Shown here: one piece after another, positions 1 through 8,516 of the stretch
Numbering within the stretch: position 1 is the stretch's first letter
Layout of the letters: every line of letters starts with the position of its first letter
Origin: Azonexus sp.
Lineage (GTDB): Bacteria > Pseudomonadota > Gammaproteobacteria > Burkholderiales > Rhodocyclaceae
Direction of reading: 5' to 3'
DNA: 64,000 nt
Assembly (NCBI GenBank): GCA_017983615.1
Contig: JAGOBB010000003.1
Location: 173,156 to 237,155 of the forward strand
Made by a program: the position numbers and the translations under genes
The notes under the pieces: generated by a model
Database searches by the model: none
Told to the model about the DNA's origin: nothing
The model's input: only the letters and a program-made list of their open reading frames with translations

Positions 1-1496
1 GTCAGGGCGGCCGGGTCGGGGTGCAGCCAGCCATGGGTCGGCCGGCAGGCGGCGGTGACCAGCGCCGTGTCGCGGCCGACGCTGTCGAAACCGAAAATGT
101 TCTGGAAGGCGCGGTTCGCAAAGAGGATTTCGCCGCTATGCACGTCGGCGACATGCACGGCTGAATCGAGGCCGTCGATGACCGTCTCGAAGCGTTCGTG
201 GGCGCGCTCGAGTTCGACGCGGACCCGCTTGGGTTCGGTGATGTCGTTCATCGAGGCCATCCACCCGATCTGCAGGCCATTGGTGTCGATCAGCGGCGAG
301 AAGTAGAGGCGGACGTCGAAGCGTTCGCCGCTCTTGCGCATGATGCGCATCTCGAAGCCGGCGGCCGGGGCTTTGCCGGCCAGCGCGGTGTCGATGTTGT
401 ATTGAAGGCGCTCGAATTCTTCCGGCGGCCAGTAGGGGTAGGGCGGCTTGATGCCGACCAGCTCGCTTTCATCGAAGCCGGTCATCCGGCAGAAGGCGGC
501 ATTGACGAAGGTGATCCGGCCTTCGAGGTCGATGGCGCGCAGGCCGGTGATCATCGACTGCGACATGGCCTGGCGGAAGGCGTAGGCGGCGCGCAGTTTT
601 TCTTCGGTTTCGGCGCGGTGCTGGGCGTGACGGCGTAGTTGGATCAGCGTGATGGTGGCGATCACGGTCAGGATGATGATCAGCGCCGCCGGCAGGAAGG
701 TCAGCCAGACGCCGCCGCCACGGTAGGCGACGATGTTCAGGCCGAGCCGGTTGTTGGGCAGGTCGAGGTTGATGGCACCGGACAGCTGGCGGTCGGTGGG
801 CTTGACCGACGAATTGGAGAACACCTCGCGGTCCTGGGCGTCGACCACGGTCAGGCTGTAGCGTGCCGTGAAGGCGGTTGGCAGCGTGGCACGCAGCATG
901 GTCTCCAGCGACTGGATGGCAATGAAGGCGCCGATGTCGGCCCGCCCGCGCTGGACCGGGAAAATGATGTCGTGCATCGGACCGAGCGTTGCGTCGCGAT
1001 AGTCCGGCGAAACGACAGTGCGCCGGATACGCAGCGCTTCCTGCAGGGCGGCCAGGCGGGGGCCGGCGAGTTGGTCGCCGACGAAGGTGACGGTCGACTC
1101 GTTGGGGGCAACCCATTCAACCTTGCCGTCGATATCGACCCAGACGATGGCGATGATTTCCGGCGCCTCGCGCACGTAGCGCCCGGCGCGGACCTGGAAG
1201 GATTCGTAGGTGAGCTGCTTGAATTCCTGGTCGCGACCGAGTTCGCCAAGGAAGTCCTGGTGGGCCTGCAGGCGGTTCTCGATGGTCCGCTCGGCCCAGT
1301 GCATGTCGCCCTCCAGCGCCGATTTCGCGGTATCCAGCTCGCGCCACTGGAGCAAGCCGGTGACGACCAGCATGGCCAGCGCGAAGACGCCGATGGCGAC
1401 ATAGGGGGCGAGCCACAGCCAGGTCTGCCGGGGCTGTGCGGAAAGGGATCGCATGAGCACGGAGAGATTTTTCGCCGTCGGCAGTCGTTCGGCCAT
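1..1496 (-). CDS. Membrane-bound PAS sensor protein, C-terminus beyond the window edge
   Basis: The frame is open from an ATG at 1496 to the left edge, so at least 498 residues are present and the output domain is missing. A membrane segment at about residues 27-48 and a second at about 263-286 bracket a periplasmic sensing region of roughly 210 residues. Two PAS domains follow, at about 310-425 and from about 436 onward. This is the usual plan of a membrane histidine kinase or a PAS diguanylate cyclase; which one cannot be decided here. The gene starts 12 bases after the lrgB stop on the same strand and is probably co-transcribed with lrgAB. Type of sensor is certain; ligand and output are unknown. 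Confidence 0.85.
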   Translation of the reverse strand, partial: MAERLPTAKNLSVLMRSLSAQPRQTWLWLAPYVAIGVFALAMLVVTGLLQWRELDTAKSALEGDMHWAERTIENRLQAHQDFLGELGRDQEFKQLTYESFQVRAGRYVREAPEIIAIVWVDIDGKVEWVAPNESTVTFVGDQLAGPRLAALQEALRIRRTVVSPDYRDATLGPMHDIIFPVQRGRADIGAFIAIQSLETMLRATLPTAFTARYSLTVVDAQDREVFSNSSVKPTDRQLSGAINLDLPNNRLGLNIVAYRGGGVWLTFLPAALIIILTVIATITLIQLRRHAQHRAETEEKLRAAYAFRQAMSQSMITGLRAIDLEGRITFVNAAFCRMTGFDESELVGIKPPYPYWPPEEFERLQYNIDTALAGKAPAAGFEMRIMRKSGERFDVRLYFSPLIDTNGLQIGWMASMNDITEPKRVRVELERAHERFETVIDGLDSAVHVADVHSGEILFANRAFQNIFGFDSVGRDTALVTAACRPTHGWLHPDPAAL

Positions 1497-1508
1497 TGGT
1501 GCTTACCC

Positions 1509-2231
1509 TTAGTTGGACAGCCAGCCGGCGATGGCCGGCACGAGCAGGGCGGTCAGCGCGCCGTTCATGCCCATGGCCAGCGCGGCGAAGGCGCCACTCT
1601 GCTCGCTCACCTGGAACGCTCGGGCGGTACCGATGCCGTGCGAGGCGATGCCAATGGCGAAGCCACGAACAGCTGGATCGCGCACCTTGATGGCATCGAA
1701 CACGAAGCGTGCGCCGACGGCGCCGAGGATGCCGGTGACGATGACCAGTACGGCGGTGAGCGACGGAATGCCGCCGATCCGTTCGGCGATGCCCATGGCG
1801 ATCGGTGTCGTCACCGACTTGGGGGCGAGCGACAGCTGCGTCGCGCTGCTGGCGCCGAACAGCCGGGCGATCAGCACGGCCGAGACGATGGCCGTCAGGC
1901 TGCCGGCGAGCAGGCCCGCCAACACCGGCAGCAGCATCGAGCGCACACGCTTGAATTGGGTGTAGAGCGGAATGGCCAGCGCGACGGTTGCCGGTCCAAG
2001 CAGAAAATGCACGAATTGGGCGCCGGCGAAATAGGTCTCGTAGGTCGTGCCAGTCAGGCTCAGGAACAGCACCAGCACGGCGACGGCGATCAGCACCGGA
2101 TTGGCCAGCGGATTGTGGCCCGAGCGCTGATAGATCCAGAAGGCGCCCTGGTAGGCGAGCAGCGTGATGGTCAACCCGAGCAGCGGCGAAGCAGAGAGGT
2201 AAACCCAGATCTGGCCGATGTCCTGAGTCAT
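1509..2231 (-). CDS. lrgB: LrgB family membrane protein
   Basis: This 240-residue, very hydrophobic protein has the LrgB/CidB pattern of several membrane helices and a conserved glycine-rich stretch near residues 185-200 (GFAIGIASHGIGTARAF). The family pairs with LrgA in modulating murein hydrolase export, autolysis or small organic acid transport; the exact role in Gram-negative bacteria is unsettled. The start chosen is the ATG at 2231, which overlaps the lrgA stop in an ATGA arrangement. A longer frame upstream would only run back into lrgA. Confidence 0.9.
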   Translation of the reverse strand: MTQDIGQIWVYLSASPLLGLTITLLAYQGAFWIYQRSGHNPLANPVLIAVAVLVLFLSLTGTTYETYFAGAQFVHFLLGPATVALAIPLYTQFKRVRSMLLPVLAGLLAGSLTAIVSAVLIARLFGASSATQLSLAPKSVTTPIAMGIAERIGGIPSLTAVLVIVTGILGAVGARFVFDAIKVRDPAVRGFAIGIASHGIGTARAFQVSEQSGAFAALAMGMNGALTALLVPAIAGWLSN

Positions 2232-2581
2232 GATGCTTGTCCAGTCGGGGGGCGTGAGCAGAGCTTCATGACCAGCGCCGTGACGATCAGCGTTGCCGCC
2301 GTGCTGATCAGCAGGGACAGCGCCAGCGGTAGCCACTCGTCGGCGACCCGGTGCAAATGCACCATGATGCCGGTGCCGGCCGGCACGAAGAGCAGCGACA
2401 GGTGTTGCAGCAGATTCTGGCTGGTGGTTTGCAATTCGGGCGGCGGTCCGCCGCGCAGCAGCAGGGCGACGAACAGGAAGAGCATGCCGAGCACCGGCCC
2501 GGGGATCGGCAGCGCCAGGCCGCGGGCGATCACCTCGCCGGCCAGTTGGAAGATCAGTAATTGGGTCAGGGCGCCGAGCAT
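2228..2581 (-). CDS. lrgA: LrgA/CidA family holin-like membrane protein
   Basis: This 117-residue protein has four predicted membrane helices and the family's PIPGPVLGM motif near residue 25. LrgA/CidA proteins resemble holins and act with the LrgB partner encoded directly downstream with a 4-base overlap. The order lrgA-lrgB-PAS sensor on one strand suggests a single operon, which by inference puts the membrane pair under the eye of the sensor protein. Confidence 0.9.
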   Translation of the reverse strand: MLGALTQLLIFQLAGEVIARGLALPIPGPVLGMLFLFVALLLRGGPPPELQTTSQNLLQHLSLLFVPAGTGIMVHLHRVADEWLPLALSLLISTAATLIVTALVMKLCSRPPTGQAS

Positions 2582-2698
2582 GATGCGGTCCTCGAAAGCG
2601 GATGAGTGCAGTCTATTGCTTCTTTGGGAGCTGTAATAGTAGGCAAAAGGTCGTTTGATTTTTGACTAAAAGTAATGAAACTCTGGCGCCGGGCCAAA

Positions 2699-2738
2699 AT
2701 TTCGAATTTGGCTGTTTTTTGCCGCCGACCGTAGCATT
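2699..2738 (-). repeat. Uptake-signal-like repeat, copy 1 (intergenic)
   Basis: The exact core AATGCTACGGTC reads on the minus strand at 2738-2727. On its 3' side come six bases, an A6 tract, five bases, then AAA and further A/T-rich sequence. The copy lies between lrgA and the Mrr-type gene, which diverge. Confidence 0.85.
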
Positions 2739-2852
2739 CATGTGGACTCGGTTCGCAGTTCAGTCAGGTTGGCGCCCAGTCCATGGAGCTCGCGCAGGCA
2801 ATAATTTTTTCGGCATAATTCCGCCTTGTGAAAAATCGCTGAAAGCATTGCC

Positions 2853-3671
2853 ATGGCGCGAAAAAAGACATCGACTTTTGAAGATTTGATGGAAATTGCT
2901 GCGCTGCTGCCATGGTGGGGTGGCGTCCTGTTGGCGGTGGTTGCCTACGGGATCTTGCATTACTTTGCCGTGCAGCCGAATGCTGCGCCGACCGAACTCA
3001 AGAGCATGGGGGCTTTCGCCGGGCGGGAACTGGGGCGGACGCTGGCACTGTTTCTCCAATACATCGTGCCGCTGGCCTTTCTGCTCGGCGCCATCATTTC
3101 GGCCGTGAAAGCAGCGCGCGCCCGGCGTCTGCATCGCCAGGTCAGTCAGGCGCCCTCACGCAATGCGCTGGAAAGCATGTCCTGGCGTGAATTCGAAGAA
3201 CTGGTCGGCGAAACCTTTCGGCAGCGCGGTTTCCAGGTTGAACGGCGCGGCGGTAGCGGGCCGGATGGCGGTGTCGATCTGGCCCTGCATCTGGGCCGCG
3301 ACACCTATCTCGTCCAATGCAAGCAATGGAAATCGCGCAGCGTTGGTGTGGCCACCGTGCGCGAACTGTTCGGTGTCATGGCCGCCGAAGGTGCAGTGGG
3401 CGGCTTCGTCGTCGCCTCCGGCGCTTTTACCGAAGAAGCCAAACGCTTTGTCGAAGGCCGCGCCATCGAACTGGTCGGCACCGATACCCTGCTCACGCTA
3501 ATCCAGTCCGGTGCCGCTCAGCCGGTAGTACAGCCAGCGGTGACCGAAATCGCTTGCCCGCAATGCCGCGCCCCAATGGTGCAGCGCACCGCCAAGCAGG
3601 GCGCTACGGCTGGCGAACGTTTCTGGGGCTGCACCCGCTACCCGGCTTGTCGGGGCACCCGCCCGGCATGA
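2853..3671 (+). CDS. Membrane-anchored Mrr-type restriction endonuclease-like protein with zinc finger
   Basis: The protein has 272 residues. Two hydrophobic segments at about residues 18-40 and 64-86 anchor it in the inner membrane. Residues about 107-220 form an Mrr_cat-type nuclease domain: the start WREFEELVGETFRQRGF, the GPDGGVDLAL catalytic aspartate region and YLVQCKQWK (the Q-x-K catalytic pair) are all visible. The C-terminus carries a four-cysteine zinc finger (CPQC then CTRYPAC) of the type found at topoisomerase I tails. All catalytic residues appear intact. No methyltransferase gene is near, so it is not an ordinary restriction pair. A role in cleaving modified or incoming DNA is possible but not shown. 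Confidence 0.85.
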   Translation: MARKKTSTFEDLMEIAALLPWWGGVLLAVVAYGILHYFAVQPNAAPTELKSMGAFAGRELGRTLALFLQYIVPLAFLLGAIISAVKAARARRLHRQVSQAPSRNALESMSWREFEELVGETFRQRGFQVERRGGSGPDGGVDLALHLGRDTYLVQCKQWKSRSVGVATVRELFGVMAAEGAVGGFVVASGAFTEEAKRFVEGRAIELVGTDTLLTLIQSGAAQPVVQPAVTEIACPQCRAPMVQRTAKQGATAGERFWGCTRYPACRGTRPA

Positions 3672-3754
3672 GCCGCCATGCTGCGCCGGTGTGCCGCCCG
3701 CCTAGAATGGCGGCCTGATTGCCAACGGCTGCCATCCTGGACAAGAAAAACCAT

Positions 3755-3794
3755 GTTTCGATTTTTGCCGTTTTTTAGGGTCGACCGTAGCATT
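3755..3794 (-). repeat. Uptake-signal-like repeat, copy 2 (intergenic)
   Basis: The exact 12-base core occupies 3783-3794 and reads AATGCTACGGTC on the minus strand. It is followed by six bases, A6, four bases and A5, one of the best examples of the phased A-tract pattern in the window. Confidence 0.85.
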
Positions 3795-3945
3795 CCGCGA
3801 TTTTCGACCTATTTCCTGAGTACGGCACGGCAAACTGTTGGCGAATCAGCGTCGTCTAGCCCGACTGGCCTGGCCGGTTGACTGCATACATGGAAAGCTG
3901 GCCGCAAGATGTTGGAGGGTCGGGGTAATCGAGCGAGTCAGCATT

Positions 3946-3981
3946 CATACAATTTGATCAATTGATTGATCAAATTGTATG
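3946..3981. repeat. Perfect 36-bp inverted repeat
   Basis: Two 17-base arms, CATACAATTTGATCAAT and its exact complement, are separated only by TG. The element is far more AT-rich than its surroundings. It lacks a T-run on either side, so it is not a standard terminator. It could be a strong RNA hairpin or a protein binding site; its role is unknown. Confidence 0.8.
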
Positions 3982-4035
3982 AGGTTCGCAATTTGCGAAC
4001 TGCGAACCAGTCCGTCCCTTGAATTCTATCCACCA

Positions 4036-4067
4036 ATAAAAAAGCGCCGGGTTTGACCCCGGCGCTT
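4036..4067 (-). terminator. Rho-independent terminator of aceB
   Basis: On the minus strand AGCGCCGGG and CCCGGCGCT form a 9-bp stem around a short loop and are followed by six T residues. It lies about 25 bases after the aceB stop. Confidence 0.85.
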
Positions 4068-4092
4068 CTGTCTCGCTCCAGCCTTTTGTTCT

Positions 4093-5691
4093 TTACGCCA
4101 TCGCTTCGTACAGCGGCAGGGTCAGGAATTCCGGGTATTCCGGGGTCAGCGACATCTTGTCGAAGATGACGGCGGCCTGATCGTAAGTGGCGGTGTCTTC
4201 GCCCTGGGCGGTGACGGTGGCCTTCACCTTGGCCAATTCCTCGGCGATCATCGGGCGGACCATCTCTTCGGTGACCTTGCGGCCGTCGTCGAGGATGCCC
4301 TTCGGCGAAACCACCCACTGCCAGACTTGCGAGCGGGAGATTTCGGCGGTGGCCGCATCTTCCATCAGGTTGTGGATGGGCACGCAGCCATTGCCGGCCA
4401 GCCAGCTGCCGAGGTAGTGAATGCCGACGTTGATGTTGTTGCGCAGGCCGGCTTCGGTGATCGGTTGTTCCGGCTGGAAGTCGAGCCACTGGGCCGGGCC
4501 GAAGTTGCCTTCAACCTGCTTTTCCCACTGGTTCGGCTTGTCGCCGAGAACCTTGACGAATTCTTCCATGGCGATCGGCACGAGGCCCGGGTGAGCCACC
4601 CAGCCGCCGTCGAAGCCGTCGTTGGCATCGCGGGTCTTGTCGTGACGGATGCCAGCCAGGGCCTTTTCGTTGGCGACCGGGTCGTTCTTGATCGGGATCA
4701 GGGCCGACATGCCGCCCATCGCCGGAGCGCCGCGCTTGTGGCAGGCCTGGACCAAGGCCAGGGCGTAGGAGCGCATGAACGGCACTTCCATGGTGATGGC
4801 GCCGCGCTGGGCCAGGCAGAAGTCCTTGTTCTTCTTGAACTTCTTGATGCAGGAGAAGATGTAGTCCCAGCGGCCGGCGTTGAGGCCGGAGGAGTGGTTG
4901 CGCAGTTCGTAGAGGATTTCTTCCATCTCGAAGGTGGCGAGGATGGTTTCGATCAGCACAGTGGCCTTGATGGTGCCTTGCGGCAGGCCGATATGGTCCT
5001 GGGCCATGACGAAGATGTCGTTCCACAGGCGGGCTTCGAGATGGCTTTCCATCTTCGGCAGGTAGTAGAACGGGCCGGCGCCGCGGGCGATCTGTTCCTT
5101 GGCGTTGTGGAAGAAGACCACGGCGAAGTCGAAGATGCCGCCGCCGACGCGCTGACCATCAACCAGCACATGCTTTTCGTCGAGGTGCCAGCCGCGCGGA
5201 CGAATCTGCAGAGTGGCGATCTGGTCGTTCAGCTTGTACTGCTTGCCGTTGTCGCCGGTGAAGCTCAGCTCGCGGCGGATGGCCTTGTACAGGTTGACCT
5301 GGCCCTGGATCTGGTTGTCCCAGTTCGGGGAGTTGGAATCCTCGAAGTCGGTCATGTAGGAATCAGCGCCTGAGTTGAAGGCGTTGATGATCATCTTGGC
5401 TTCGACCGGGCCGGTGATTTCGGTGCGGCGGCGCTCCAGGGCCTTGGGCAGCGGGGCGATCTTCCAGTCGCCGGCGCGGATTTGCGCGGTTTCCGGCAGG
5501 AAGTCGGGCATTTCGCCGGCATCGATGCGGGCCTGGCGGGCAACGCGGGCCTTGAGCAGTTCCTGGCGACGGGCCTCGAAGGCGCGGTGCAGCTTGGCGA
5601 CCAGTTCGAGGGCTTCGAAGGTCAGGATGGATTCGTAACCCGGCTTGATGTCGCCGGTGATTTGCACGCCTTGGGGCAGATTGAGGCTCAT
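4093..5691 (-). CDS. aceB: Malate synthase A
   Basis: This enzyme condenses glyoxylate with acetyl-CoA to malate, the second step of the glyoxylate shunt. The 532-residue length fits the short A form. Family segments are plain: MTDFEDSNSPNWDNQ, IRPRGWHLDEKH, the TVLIETILATFEMEE magnesium-binding region and a GGMSALIP stretch. The start ATG at 5691 is preceded by AGGAG. The gene is divergent from the LysR regulator 110 bases away, and the isocitrate lyase gene that makes its substrate is 3 kb further on, not adjacent. A clear terminator follows the gene. Confidence 0.97.
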   Translation of the reverse strand: MSLNLPQGVQITGDIKPGYESILTFEALELVAKLHRAFEARRQELLKARVARQARIDAGEMPDFLPETAQIRAGDWKIAPLPKALERRRTEITGPVEAKMIINAFNSGADSYMTDFEDSNSPNWDNQIQGQVNLYKAIRRELSFTGDNGKQYKLNDQIATLQIRPRGWHLDEKHVLVDGQRVGGGIFDFAVVFFHNAKEQIARGAGPFYYLPKMESHLEARLWNDIFVMAQDHIGLPQGTIKATVLIETILATFEMEEILYELRNHSSGLNAGRWDYIFSCIKKFKKNKDFCLAQRGAITMEVPFMRSYALALVQACHKRGAPAMGGMSALIPIKNDPVANEKALAGIRHDKTRDANDGFDGGWVAHPGLVPIAMEEFVKVLGDKPNQWEKQVEGNFGPAQWLDFQPEQPITEAGLRNNINVGIHYLGSWLAGNGCVPIHNLMEDAATAEISRSQVWQWVVSPKGILDDGRKVTEEMVRPMIAEELAKVKATVTAQGEDTATYDQAAVIFDKMSLTPEYPEFLTLPLYEAMA

Positions 5692-5801
5692 GACAGCTCC
5701 TGGAAGAGTGATGGGAATGTTTCGACAGGACGCATTCTATGGTGATTCCGAGTCGCGAAAAATGGGGGTAGAATCATTTCATCTTTTACTTTGAGTATCG
5801 A

Positions 5802-6704
5802 ATGGACCGCCTGAAGCAGATCGAAGCCTTCGTTTCGGCAGCGACTCGCGGCAGCTTGTCGGCCGCTGCCCGCATTGAAGGCGTGACGCCGGCGATCATC
5901 GGTCGCCGGCTCGATGCGCTGGAAGCCCGGCTCGGCGTCAAGCTCCTGCTGCGCACGACGCGCAAGCTGACCATTACCTTCGAAGGGCAGGCCTTTCTCG
6001 AGGATTGCCAGAAGACGCTGAATGACTTGGCCAATGCCGAAGCGGCAGTGTCGCTGGGCGGCGTGCGGGCCAGCGGTCAGTTGCGGGTCTCGGCGCCATC
6101 CGGTTTCGGGCGCCGGCATGTCGCGCCGCTGGTCGGTGAATTCATGCTGGCCAACCCGGAAGTGACCGTCAATCTCGACCTCAGCGACCGCCTGGTCGAT
6201 CTGCTCAACGAGAACATCGACTGCGCCATCCGCATCGGCGAACTGACCGATTCCAGCCTGATCAGCGTTCGCCTCGGCGAAATGCGCCGCATGGTGGTGG
6301 CCAGCCCGGCCTATCTGGTCGCCCATGGTGTGCCGCGCGAGCCGGCCGACCTGGCTGGTCACAACTGTCTGTCGCTTGGCCAGCAGCGTGGCTGGGTCTT
6401 TCGCGAACCGGCCTCCGGCACGGTCGACACGATCAAGGTTGGCGGTACGTTCGAATGCAACGACGGTGCCGTTCTGCACGAATGGGCGCTGGCCGGCCGC
6501 GGCCTGGCCTGGCGCTCGCTGTGGGAAGTCGGCCAGGACTTGAAGGAAGGCACGCTGACCTCGGTGCTCGACGCCTGGCAGGCGCCGCCGATGGGTATCT
6601 ACGCCGTCTTCCCGCAACGCCGCCACTTGCCGCTGCGGGTTCGGCTGTTCATTGACCTTCTCAAGGACACCTACAGCCGGCCGAGCTATTGGGAGTTGCG
6701 CTGA
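5802..6704 (+). CDS. LysR family transcriptional regulator
   Basis: The 300-residue protein has the N-terminal winged helix-turn-helix of the family (residues 1-60, with LSAAARIEGVTPAIIGRRLDALE) followed by a periplasmic-binding-protein-like effector domain. It is divergent from aceB with about 110 bases between, the usual place for a LysR protein to control its neighbour and itself. Control of malate synthase is therefore a reasonable inference. The effector is unknown. Confidence 0.9.
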   Translation: MDRLKQIEAFVSAATRGSLSAAARIEGVTPAIIGRRLDALEARLGVKLLLRTTRKLTITFEGQAFLEDCQKTLNDLANAEAAVSLGGVRASGQLRVSAPSGFGRRHVAPLVGEFMLANPEVTVNLDLSDRLVDLLNENIDCAIRIGELTDSSLISVRLGEMRRMVVASPAYLVAHGVPREPADLAGHNCLSLGQQRGWVFREPASGTVDTIKVGGTFECNDGAVLHEWALAGRGLAWRSLWEVGQDLKEGTLTSVLDAWQAPPMGIYAVFPQRRHLPLRVRLFIDLLKDTYSRPSYWELR

Positions 6705-6711
6705 GCGCGCC

Positions 6712-7065
6712 GTGAAAACGCCCGTCTTTCGAGCCCTCGGCCTCGTTTCGGTGGCACTCGGCCTGGTCGGCGCAGTGCTGCCACTGTTGCCGACGACGCC
6801 TTTCCTGATCCTCGCCGCTTATTTCTTCGCCCGCTCGCATCCGGAATGGGAAGCGAAGCTGCTGGCCCATCCGACCGTCGGCCCGGCGATCCGGGCCTGG
6901 CGCGACCACCGAGCAATTCCACGCGTCGCCAAGCGGATGGCAGCAGGGCTGATGGCGATCAGCATCGTCGCCGCCTGGTTCGGATTGCCCGAACCGTGGC
7001 GTTATGTGCCGTTGGCGGTCGCTGTGCCGCTGCTCGGCTGGATGTGGTCCATGCCGTCCGTCTGA
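6712..7065 (+). CDS. DUF454 (YbaN-like) inner-membrane protein
   Basis: This 117-residue protein has the DUF454 signature: an N-terminal helix with LGLVGAVLPLLPTTPFLILAA, then FFARSHPEWEAKL, then two more hydrophobic helices. Function is unknown for the family. I chose the GTG at 6712, 8 bases after the LysR stop, because family proteins begin just before the first helix; a longer frame from 6652 would overlap the LysR gene. It is probably co-transcribed with the regulator. Confidence 0.8.
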   Translation: MKTPVFRALGLVSVALGLVGAVLPLLPTTPFLILAAYFFARSHPEWEAKLLAHPTVGPAIRAWRDHRAIPRVAKRMAAGLMAISIVAAWFGLPEPWRYVPLAVAVPLLGWMWSMPSV

Positions 7066-7104
7066 ATGTAAAATTCAAAAGTCATAGAGAGGCAAGGGAA
7101 GAGC

Positions 7105-7623
7105 GTGGAAATCCAGGAGGTGGCCAGTCTTGTTGAGGTCCTTGTGGTCGGAGTGGCGAGCATCTGGGCGTATTTTCGCTTTCGCGGCCGAGATTTTGGA
7201 CTCACCGATTTCCTGATCTTTGTGCCACTTGCGCTCGGCGCTGACTGGCTTGCCTATGTGCTGTTCGGCGTCGTACGCGGCTCTTCGGACTACGGAGGGC
7301 TTCTGGCGCTCCTGGTATTGTTGGGCTTGTTGCCCCTTGCCGCTGGTCTGACGGCCATTGCGGCGATGGCCACGATTGTCTGCGTGTCCATTTATCCCGC
7401 CGCTCGAAGCGGGGCGCTAGTCTTGGTGGTGTTGTTGGTGCTGGCCCATTTTGCACACAGGCATTTTGATGAGGGCAATGAGCCGGGCGGCATGTTGAAC
7501 AACGATCGGCTAGCCGGCGAAAACTGGGCAATGGAATCTGGGGCCCGATCAAGGGAAGATTGCGATCGACAGTCCTCTGCACCGGGCTTCAGACGCGGTT
7601 GCTATGCGCAACTGAGCCGGTAA
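7105..7623 (+). CDS. Hypothetical membrane protein
   Basis: The 172-residue product begins with a GTG at 7105, preceded by AGGCAAGGGAAG. Residues about 5-120 contain three or four hydrophobic helices; the last 45 residues are polar and look poorly ordered. I recognise no family. The C-terminal part may have arisen from loss of an earlier stop, because the hydrophobic core ends near residue 118. It lies 39 bases after the DUF454 gene on the same strand. Confidence 0.5.
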   Translation: MEIQEVASLVEVLVVGVASIWAYFRFRGRDFGLTDFLIFVPLALGADWLAYVLFGVVRGSSDYGGLLALLVLLGLLPLAAGLTAIAAMATIVCVSIYPAARSGALVLVVLLVLAHFAHRHFDEGNEPGGMLNNDRLAGENWAMESGARSREDCDRQSSAPGFRRGCYAQLSR

Positions 7624-7669
7624 TAGCCTGCATCGCCCCAGGGGCGCTGACAATAGCCGAAGCAGGGCA

Positions 7670-7709
7670 AATGCTACGGTCGGGCCGAAAATATCCCCAA
7701 AATCAGAAA
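7670..7709 (+). repeat. Uptake-signal-like repeat, copy 3 (intergenic)
   Basis: The exact core AATGCTACGGTC at 7670-7681 is followed by GGGCCG, A4, seven bases, A4 at +18 and AAA at +26. It lies between a hypothetical gene and the decayed cold-shock/Excalibur gene. Confidence 0.85.
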
Positions 7710-7782
7710 GCCGGCCTCATGTGCCTGGTGGCGAGTCGCGCCGAAATATTCAGGATGATGAATCCCGGAAAATCCCGCGCCA

Positions 7783-8353
7783 TTAGTTTCGCCCGGGCGC
7801 ACTACACCATTGCTGCTCGCAGGGAACACCATCATGGTTCCCGTCCATTTGCGTTCCGGGACAGTTATTGATGAACCAGGTGGCTTCTGCGCACGATGTC
7901 ATCTGCGAGCAATGCGTGCGCCCATCACAAGTGAATCCAGAACTAGAGGCAGCGGCGGGTGCGGCTTGAGTTGGAGGGGGTGGCTGGTAGTGCCTCCAAG
8001 TGAAGACGGTGGGCACGGCCCTTGAACCACTGATAGCCCGACGCCAAGGCAACGCCTATCAATGCAACGGCAAACAGGGTGCCCAGCCAACTTACGGAAT
8101 TTGTCTTGGCTCCAGCTTTGGCCATGCGCTGGCGCGCGCCAGGAAAAGCTTTTCGTTCTACCTTGGTCGCTTGGGGGCGGCCATCGCGCCCTGACGTTTC
8201 TTAGTAGGTAACTTTCTCGCCGACGGTTGGACGGGACCCGTCCTTCGGGAAGGCGCTGATATGGACAAAGATCGGCGTATTCCCTTCAAGCGGCGAAATG
8301 AATCCGAAGCCCCGTTCATCGTTCCAGGTTTGGAGAGTGCCTGTTTTGCGCAT
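7783..8353 (-). pseudogene. Cold-shock domain / Excalibur domain gene, broken by a stop and a frameshift
   Basis: From an ATG at 8353 a cold-shock domain is encoded (GTLQTWNDERGFGFISPLEG, then FVHISAFP), but the frame hits TAA at 8203-8201 after 50 residues. The same frame continues past the stop with GRDGRPQATKVERKAFPG, typical of the linker of such proteins, and then a membrane helix (SWLGTLFAVALIGVALASGY). Near 8000 the homology moves to another frame that encodes a complete Excalibur calcium-binding domain (FTCDGRTHCSQMTSC, then GNHDGVPCEQQWC) ending at 7783. One TAA and one indel thus split a single cold-shock, membrane helix, Excalibur gene. The pieces may still be expressed separately; a sequencing error is the alternative. 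Confidence 0.7.
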
Positions 8354-8444
8354 TTATCAATCCATTGAAGGCCGCCAGAGACCGGATTATGCCATTCGAT
8401 TTGATTGGGTGGCGGCTGAATCAGGGCTTGTTCAGGTAATGCTC

Positions 8445-8478
8445 AAGAAAAAGGCCAGCACCTTGTGAGTGCTGGCCC
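8445..8478 (-). terminator. Rho-independent terminator of aceA
   Basis: On the minus strand GGCCAGCAC and GTGCTGGCC form a 9-bp stem with a short loop and are followed by TTTTTC. It lies about 40 bases downstream of the aceA stop. Confidence 0.85.
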
Positions 8479-8516
8479 CTTGCTGCCGGGTAAGGCAGCG
8501 CTAAAGCGGTCGCTTC

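Larger units (their letters stand above)
3672..4092. other. 421-bp intergenic stretch between convergent genes
   Basis: No gene is supported here. The stretch holds one uptake-signal-like repeat (core at 3783-3794), a perfect 36-bp inverted repeat at 3946-3981, a second perfect 17-bp dyad at 3984-4000 (GTTCGCAA and its complement around one T), and the aceB terminator. It separates the end of the Mrr-type gene from the end of aceB. Confidence 0.75.

Noticed and set aside
639-2636. A 665-codon open frame on the plus strand
   Set aside because: It lies antisense to lrgA, lrgB and the PAS sensor, is rich in Gly, Asp, Gln and Arg without domains, and is the usual mirror frame of GC-rich coding DNA.
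4327-5373. A 348-codon frame opposite aceB
   Set aside because: Malate synthase on the other strand explains the stretch fully.
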